Shown here piece after piece: positions 58,173 through 64,000 of a stretch of 64,000 bases of DNA (positions within the stretch are counted from its first letter, which is position 1; every line of letters begins with the position of its first letter). A program made the translations under genes and the position numbers. The notes under the pieces were generated by a model. That model saw only the letters and a program-made list of their open reading frames with translations. It did not search any database and had not been told where the DNA came from. The stretch spans positions 6,758,001 through 6,822,000 of the forward strand of contig OW051492.1 in assembly GCA_932521035.1 (NCBI GenBank). The letters run 5' to 3'. The DNA comes from Oscheius dolichura. Its lineage: Eukaryota; Nematoda; Chromadorea; Rhabditida; Rhabditidae.

Positions 58173-59991
58173 ATGGCTTCGTCGCGTGGTCGTGAAAGAG
58201 CCCAACAGCGTGGTCCGCGGGTCTTCGTCTTCGGCTCGTCCACTCCTCGGGACCTGTCCCACATGAACAAGGTCGGTCCTCGGTCTCCCGCCCCAACCCC
58301 TCCAGATTCCCATCCACCTCAGGAAGTACGACGCCCGGATAGTCAAGGAGAGCAACGGCGGCCCGAACCTCAGCGACTACATGCAGAAGGCCAGGTCCCT
58401 GACCCGGGAAGGTGGGCCGTTTCCCCTTTTTTTCCTGGCCCGAGTCCATCCTCGCCAGCTCATTGGAAATGCAGAATCTGTCGGGCTGGCTGTTCATCAG
58501 AGAAGTATGTGAGCGGAAAGTGCTCCCCGGGGAACATAACGGGAGCCATTGGAGCGCTGTGTCCAATTGAATGGAGAGCATTGCGATAATTGACGGGCCG
58601 GCACCTGCCCAACAAATGGTCCCCTAAGGAAAGAGTTCAGACAAGCCCGGCGACCGATCCTGGGCCTTCGGCTCCTCCACGCCGCGGGACTTTGCCCATT
58701 TGACGGCGCTCAAGCCGGCCCTGCGCCGCTATGACGCCGTCCTCCCCAAAAAGAGCAACACCACCCCCAACTTTATGGCGACGCCCATCCGACGCAGCGC
58801 CACCGTGGCCCCCGTGGCCAGACAACCGCCAGCCAAGCCGGACACCCAGAGGAACGAACAGATCGGTGAGGGAGCCATCCTCCTCGGGGAGATCGACCCG
58901 GTGGCGAACTCTACAGTTCACCAGTAACCAGTAACCAGGTACCTCCCCGACCTAGGTAACCAGGTGAACTTGCCATCCCGACCGGTTACCAATTGAAATT
59001 GGTAACCAAGGTACCGGTCGGGGTAACCAAATCTAGAAACGTCGATTTCTTTGATGTTGATGATATCTCACCTTGTTTTTGTTACTATTCGATCGTGTTT
59101 TTACCTTTTTTGATAATTTCTACTACTAAAGTAATCTAGAGATCACGGGGAATTCGATGCCGTAACTTTTCTTTCATGAGGATGAATGCCAGAAAAGTTG
59201 TAAGCAAAAGTATAAGAAAAGTGAATTTGTTCAAAAGCAAAAAAAATCAATTATTACAGTAATTATAGCGTACATTTCTGTTCAAGTGTAATCCTAGGCT
59301 CATTCTAACATAGTAAGCATTGAAAACAATAAAAAGAGCATCACACGAATTGATTTGAGAGCAGCAGCAAGAGTAGAAATCGACGTTTCTAGATTTGGTT
59401 ACCCCGACCGGTACCTTGGTTACCAATTTCAATTGGTAACCGGTCGGGATGGCAAGTTACCTAGGTCGGGGATGTACCTGGTTACTGGTCGGGGGAGGTA
59501 CCTGGTGAACTGTAGAGTTGACCCGATCCGGTTCAGGGAGGCTGATCAAGGACGACGACGTCTCCTCCGAGCCGGACTTCGTCCAGGACAGGGACACTTT
59601 CCTCAACGAGCTCAAGGAACTGAAGGACAGACAAGACGCCGGTGGGTCGGGTCCCGTCGCGAATTATCGGGGAGATTACAGAAAAACAGATGGAAAGTGC
59701 CAAGGAGGTGGAGGACGTCTTCGAGAAGCCGAAGGAGATCGGCTCGGAGATGGCCCAATCGCAGGTGGTGCCGCCGAATATCCACGAGGAAGAGACGACG
59801 AACACGGTCAGCCACCGCCTATCCCAGCCCATCCTCCACGACCAGGTTGTCGTCTCCAATCTGACGGAGGCCCAATCCGAGCAGGAGCCGGTGGAGATGG
59901 CCTCGCAGAAAGTGGTAAGCCGAGAGGACGAGGAGGGTGACAGGAGATACCGTTTCAGGGAGAGCTGGTGCAGGACGAGGACAGAGACTAG
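58173..59991 (+). CDS. Unknown protein with two FGSSTPRD repeats
   Basis: ATG 58173 opens MASSRGRERAQQRG and the first repeat FVFGSSTPRDLSHMN with HLRKYDARIVKESNGGPN. A second repeat reads WAFGSSTPRDFAHLTALKP with LRRYDAVLPKKSNTTPNF. The rest is charged and disordered (VSSEPDFVQDRDTFLNELKE, EKQMESAKEVEDVFEKPKEI) and ends GELVQDEDRD at TAG 59989-59991. No signal peptide or membrane helix. The duplicated FGSSTPRD-x10-RRYD unit of about 35 residues looks like a short binding motif in a cytoskeletal or scaffold protein, but I recognise no family. One intron (58866-59535) is swollen by the element at 58907-59519. GC-rich. Confidence 0.65.
58907..59519. mobile_element. 613-bp element with ~145-bp terminal inverted repeats
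   Basis: The left arm 58907-59050 begins AACTCTACAGTTCACCAG and is packed with GGTTACC/GGTACC motifs. The right arm 59375-59519 is its near-perfect reverse complement apart from a few insertions. The arms enclose about 325 bp of AT-rich non-coding DNA. No convincing target duplication is visible: flanks are GTGGCG and GACCCG. It lies inside an intron of the FGSSTPRD gene, so the coding frame is spared. Classed as a foldback-type MITE. Confidence 0.85.
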
Positions 59992-60081
59992 AATTATTTA
60001 TTTCGGAGTAAATAGTTCGAGAAAAGAGCCGTATAGACTAGGAGATACCCATAAAAAAGGGGGGTAGGGGACACAGAGGGG

Positions 60082-61897
60082 TTAGGGGAGGACGGGGCGG
60101 ACACAGTTGACCCAGAGGTTGGCACACGTCGAATGGTACGTACGGGTGCCGAGTTCGACGGCGCTCGAGGAGATGACGTCCTGGCAAATGGGGCACGGGG
60201 CCGGGGAGGACCTGAAAAGGATTACGGTACTTGTCGAGCAGACGGGTGTAAAAAAAGGGGGCCGACGAGTCAGTCGCTAGATGATCCGCTCATTGTACAC
60301 CCGCATGGCCCCGGCGAAGGCTGTCCCCATGAAACCCATCTGCAAGGCGGTACTCATTGGAGCGGCAGTGGTCGCCGCCTCGACCGTGCTCTACATGGCC
60401 TACGTCAGCTACTGTGACTGTGACAAGAAGAAGAAGCGACAAGTCGGCGAGGGCTTCGTGCCGGGAGTGCCCAAGGAGACGGTAGCCCCCTTGCTTATTG
60501 GCCAGGATACTCTGTTTAGGGACCGCCGTCCGGCTACCTGGCCCCCAACCTCGAGCCAGCGGCCAACACGAAGCAGGGCTCCACGTACGCGACTGCCCCC
60601 TCGGTCACCCTGGCCCCTCCCCAATAGAAATAAAGAGTATTTCTCACATTGCCCGGCTCGTTTCCTCCTTTTCCACTTCCCGTAGAAACTTGGCGTACTT
60701 CTGCCAGATCTGCTGGCAGAATCGGATCTCGCCGGTCATCTCCTTGGGCAGACTGCTCCCTGCGGCCTTTTGTATCCTCTTCAAGATCGAATTCACGGCG
60801 AAGAGACTTCTACAAGGGGTCGTCTAGGGGCTGGGCGACGACTCACCGGAGGTAAACGGCGCCTTTCTCCGTCTCGAACACCTCAGCCAAGACGTGTCCG
60901 CCGCTCTTCCCGACGGTCGCATCGCAGTCTCGGAACAGCTTGGCCGCCGCCCGTACGGTCTCCTCCCAGTTGGACAACTTGGCCGGGCTGGGAGAAGCTT
61001 TACCGGGCAGTTGGGACCCGAAAGACGTGCCGACATTGTCCCAGTCGATGCCACTCAGGTCGTAATTCGGTCCGGCAGGAGCCTCTTCTGAAACTGACGG
61101 TCGTCGCCACCTGGTTGAGTCTTACCGGGGAGGGTCTCCGGCTGTGTCCCCGACATGGCCACCTCCTTCTTTCCCGGCGGGACCACGTCTCCTATCAGGT
61201 CGACCTCCTTTTTCGGCTCCGATCTCAGTCTGGACAAGAGGGATGTGGGAATGAAGCGGGAGGCCGAGGATGAGCTCTTCTGGGCCGGGGGAAGTCTAAA
61301 ACCCGAGTCATTTGGGGAAGGAAAGGGAAAAGGGGTACAGCTGAAAGGGATAGATAGACACGCGAAATCGGGAGGGGCCAAAAAACAAGTAATAAACGAT
61401 TCTGACTGACCGAGACGGGCCTTGGGACGATGGCTGCTGGCTCGAGACCATGACCTGGGGAGACTGCTGGACGGGGATCTGGGAGGCTTGGAGGAAGGGG
61501 ATCGGTAGCTGGGAGAGGGTCGACAGCGACGCGATCGACTCTCCTTTCTGATGGCGGAACCCTCGTGCCAACGGACATTTTTTGGACTCACTTGGGCGAG
61601 TGCTATCAAAGCGAGGCAGGAGTAGAACTCGGCCCGGGTGAGCTGGCCAGGCCGGGTCCTATTCACCGTCGACCATATGTGAGCCAGGATATGACGGGGC
61701 AACCCACTTGTTACCATCAAATTATATACTGAAACATCATATTTTATTGGGGAACAGTTGAACAGACCTAGGGCTGTATTCGGGGACATGTTGGTGTTCG
61801 TAGCTCCACAGGCAATAACTGCTTCATGATAGAATTTCGGGACACGGCTTTCGTCCAAAAGAGCGGGCGGGATAACTCCCCCGGCTCCAGCCATCAT
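60082..61897 (-). CDS. SYNRG: Gamma-synergin-like EH-domain protein
   Basis: AP-1 adaptor partner with an EH domain that binds NPF-type motifs in trans-Golgi/endosome trafficking. ATG 61897 (MMAGAGGVIPPALLDESRVP). EH domain: PKFYHEAVIACGATN, then after a small intron VYNLMVTSGLPRHILAHIWS and NRTRPGQLTRAEFYSCLALI. A glutamine/serine-rich linker carries EVDLIGDVVPP-type and FRLPPAQKSSSSASRFIPTS segments, followed by DLSGIDWDNVGTSF. A helical region (NWEETVRAAAKLFRDCDATV, EIRFCQQIWQKYAKFLREVE) precedes an in-phase join (AT|G) over a 430-nt intron to the terminal zinc-finger-like block PCPICQDVISSSAVELGTRT with YHSTCANLWVNC. Stop TAA 60082-60084. EH and C-terminal blocks match vertebrate SYNRG. 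Confidence 0.8.
60281..60627 (+). CDS. Small membrane protein nested antisense in the SYNRG intron
   Basis: ATG 60281 opens MIRSLYTRMAPAKAVPMKPI, then one membrane helix AVLIGAAVVAASTVLYMAYV followed by a cysteine/lysine patch CDCDKKKKRQVGEGF. A 38-nt intron (GTAGCCCCC...TTTAG) joins in phase to GPPSGYLAPNLEPAANTKQG and the end SVTLAPPQ with TAG at 60625-60627. AATAAA follows within 6 nt. About 100 residues. The whole gene lies in the last intron of the minus-strand SYNRG-like gene. No family recognised. Start could also be a later in-frame ATG (60296 region). Confidence 0.65.
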
Positions 61898-62657
61898 ACC
61901 TATAATATTCTTTGTGAAATGGGAAGGAATTCGCGGTGCTAGGCGGGCACTATGAATCGAAGACGGGACATAATGAAAAAACTACGTGAAATGGGGGCGA
62001 GAACTTTTGGATGTCTAACGGGATGAGCCGAGAAATTGAATTCTAGCTCTGCGAAAATTGAATCTTGGTCAAAATTTGCAACGAGGAAAGGGTGAACACT
62101 CCAGTGATAACGAAGGAAAATAGCCAGCTCCATGTTTCAGTTATATAGGCTAGAGTTCTGTGAATTGGGCAAAGCTTTCTCACTTGAGGAGCCCTCTTTA
62201 TCGCCATCAACAATCACATTATCCCCCATTTCTTCCGTTCTTCGTGAAAATAAAGCCTGGAGCTAGCTACTAATCGATTGCCGTGCTCAGAGCATGCTAT
62301 TTACCATTTCTTCCAGCCACCGGAATATTGCCATTCAGTAATATCTCCTGTACAATAGACGATGAGCCATATTGCTGGTTTTGCATAGACCTGTTCAGCG
62401 TTTCTAAAGCGTTTATCCGGTGCAGATATCGACCGGACATTCCGCTATAAGAACAAGACGTATTTCTAACGCTTTCTTTCTTTATTATAATATTTGTGTC
62501 GTTTAAGTGTCGCAGAGAAAATGTATGGATAAATAATATCATCTTTGCAAAGCTTACAAAGTGTAAAACAGATATCTAAATAGAGTAGAATACAAACACA
62601 CGGTTGTAAAAGGAATGTTGAAACTGTACACAACTAGAAATTTTCCAGTCCACTGAT
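61898..62657. other. Intergenic, no gene seen
   Basis: AT-rich stretch between SYNRG and the proteolipid gene. Minus-strand open frames at 61939-62133 and 62297-62542 lack coding character and splice partners. It should contain the SYNRG promoter and the 3' end of the proteolipid gene. Confidence 0.4.
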
Positions 62658-63315
62658 TTAGGATGTTCCGAGGATGAGGGCAACAATCATTCCGTATAGA
62701 CCAAGTACCTGAAGACAGGATATTATAGAAACAATAGAAGTTGAGCAGTAAATGATAAAATAAATAAGAATTAAATACCTCAGAGAAGATAAGGATGAGA
62801 ATCATACCGACAAACAATCTAGGTTGCTGAGCGCTGGAACAATCAATTAAACATGAAAATGGTACAAACTCACGTTCCACGCACGCCGGCGTCTCCAACA
62901 ATTCCGATGGCGTATCCAGCACCTAGACCGCAGAGACCGCAAGTCAAACCGGCAGCAAGATGGGCAAAGCCCTTGTTAAGAGTATAGCCTTCACTGGCAG
63001 AAGTAACTTTTCCTTTTAACACCATTGCCACGACGAGACCGTAGATACCTAAAACAGGAGGATACATAATATCCTATACGTTTAAAAAACAACGAAGTTG
63101 CCAAGCTTACCAATAATACCAGCCATAATAACGGGAATGACGGATTTCATGATGAGTTCTGGCCTCATGACTCCCATGGAGCAAATTCCGACGGCAGATT
63201 TGGCTGTTCCATATGCAGCTCCTAGGACAGTGAAGATTTGAGCTGAAGCGGCTCCCATGTATCCAAAGAAAGGAGCATAGGCAGCTTTCTCGGCTGTTTG
63301 CAAATCGTACGACAT
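62658..63315 (-). CDS. V-ATPase 16 kDa proteolipid subunit c
   Basis: Proton-carrying ring subunit of the vacuolar ATPase Vo sector. ATG 63315 ([20 protein letters not shown]). Four membrane helices are visible: [59 protein letters not shown], and [20 protein letters not shown] carrying the essential proton-binding glutamate in IFSEVLGLYG. Ends LILGTS at TAA 62658-62660. About 160 residues with three small introns. Ortholog of nematode VHA-2/VHA-3 class. A close paralog follows in tandem downstream of 63482. Confidence 0.96.
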
Positions 63316-63481
63316 CCTAAAATTAACAATTAATTATGGCAAGGCAAAAAATGTCAAGTATATGATCGAAAACGATAACATAATTAATAAGAATGAATTA
63401 GAAACTCTTTTAATACTGGGAATGTTCGTAATCACAATCTAAAATATATACAGCGCAAATATAATATTTTACCACTATATA

Positions 63482-64000
63482 TTATGAGGAACTCATAATC
63501 AAAGCAACAATCATTCCGTATAGACCCAGTACCTGAAAATTTATGAAAAACATTAAGATTACAAAAAATTTGTTACCTCGGCGAAGATTAGAATTAGAAT
63601 CATTCCAACGAACATTCGCGGCTGAAGGCTGAGCTTAAATAGGATAATTGATTATTTAGTTGTATAAAACAAACAAAAATTATTTGGCACTGTTTCCCCC
63701 TAGCGCCCTAAATTTTTGTTAGAAAATTCTATTTTTAGAAGTAATTATGGTTTGTGATTATGCTTTCGATAATTCCAACGGCTGATTTGACTATTTACAA
63801 AATTTTAAATTATCTTATGGGTGCAATTCTAAAATTTCGCGGAGAAAAAATACCAAATATTTTATAAAAGCTTACCGCTCTTACTCCAGCATCACCAGCA
63901 ATTCCAATAGCATATCCAGCTCCAAGTCCGCACAATCCACAAACAAGTCCTCCAGCAAACTGTGAGAATCCCGCATTTATTGTGTAGTTGTTGTCACCAC
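63482..64000 (-). CDS. Second V-ATPase proteolipid c gene, cut by the window edge
   Basis: The 3' exons of a paralog: [18 protein letters not shown] and [20 protein letters not shown] at 63870-64000, then [18 protein letters not shown] and [14 protein letters not shown] ending at TAA 63482-63484. The proton-binding glutamate is present (IFAEVLGLYG). The 5' part lies beyond position 64000. It differs from its neighbour at many third positions and several residues, so it is not a recent duplicate. Its intron at 63640-63870 is larger than usual and contains a short sequence like the first-exon AKSAVGI block. Confidence 0.92.

Noticed and set aside
58907..59519. GACCCG on both sides as a target-site duplication
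   Set aside because: On the left it lies six bases away from the element end, so it is not adjacent and probably coincidental.
1..64000. Bacterial or phage origin, CRISPR arrays or prokaryotic operons
   Set aside because: Genes are interrupted by spliceosomal introns throughout and encode animal proteins; no spaced direct-repeat array exists.

Overview
The window is nuclear DNA of a compact metazoan genome, almost certainly a nematode. Four things point there. A zona pellucida protein at the left edge has cuticlin layout. The multi-EGF protein has the EMI, NPxY and YxxL layout of CED-1. An insulin-like peptide is of the divergent nematode kind. The mitochondrial EF-Tu carries a long basic C-terminal tail of the type known from nematode EF-Tu1. 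Genes are dense and split by very small introns, mostly 37-45 nt and ending in a pyrimidine-rich AG. I cannot name the species.

Layout. 0.5-4.3 kb: cuticlin-like ZP gene with a 2.2 kb intron that holds a TTAA-flanked MITE and an opposite-strand gene model. 4.7-5.6 kb: unknown coiled-coil gene. 5.6-7.3 kb: gene-poor, with a fragment copied from the ced-1 3' end and a tRNA-like relic. 7.3-11.7 kb (-): CED-1/MEGF10-type engulfment receptor, then 1.8 kb upstream DNA with an AP-1-like site cluster. 13.6-15.6 kb: SAS-6-like coiled-coil protein. 16.2-19.1 kb: SESTD1 (SEC14 plus spectrin repeats). 19.1-19.5 kb (-): insulin-like peptide. 19.8-26.3 kb (-): TAF1. 26.6-28.6 kb (-): unknown coiled-coil protein. 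29.4-38.1 kb (+): IMMP1L and GBF1, flanked by an inverted copy of GBF1 exon DNA. 38.5-41.5 kb (+): mitochondrial EF-Tu1. 41.7-42.4 kb (-): small mitochondrial membrane protein. 42.7-45.0 kb (+): CZIB and RAD1. 45.1-51.3 kb (-): a tight same-strand cluster read in the order RABEX-5, a small membrane protein, MRPL22, GTF2H5, UBE3D, with 93-146 bp gaps, a likely operon. 51.8-55.0 kb (-): SEL1-repeat protein and SERINC. 55-57 kb: broken SF1 helicase, a hairpin-forming inverted repeat and a 38-nt poly-G tract. 57.1-60.0 kb: a divergent pair of small genes and an unknown FGSSTPRD-repeat gene carrying a 613 bp inverted-repeat element. 60.1-61.9 kb (-): gamma-synergin-like EH protein with a small gene nested antisense in its last intron. 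62.6-64 kb (-): two V-ATPase proteolipid c genes, the second cut by the window edge.

The genes fall into two base-composition classes. Cuticlin, CED-1, SESTD1, insulin, the helicase and the 57-62 kb genes are GC-rich with C/G third positions. SAS-6, TAF1, GBF1, EF-Tu, RAD1 and the 45-55 kb cluster are AT-rich. Broadly, the AT-rich class is housekeeping (transcription, translation, mitochondria, trafficking, repair) and the GC-rich class is surface, signalling or lineage-specific. Splice sites below were worked out by eye from frame continuity and similarity to known families. Outer coordinates are start and stop codons, with introns inside.
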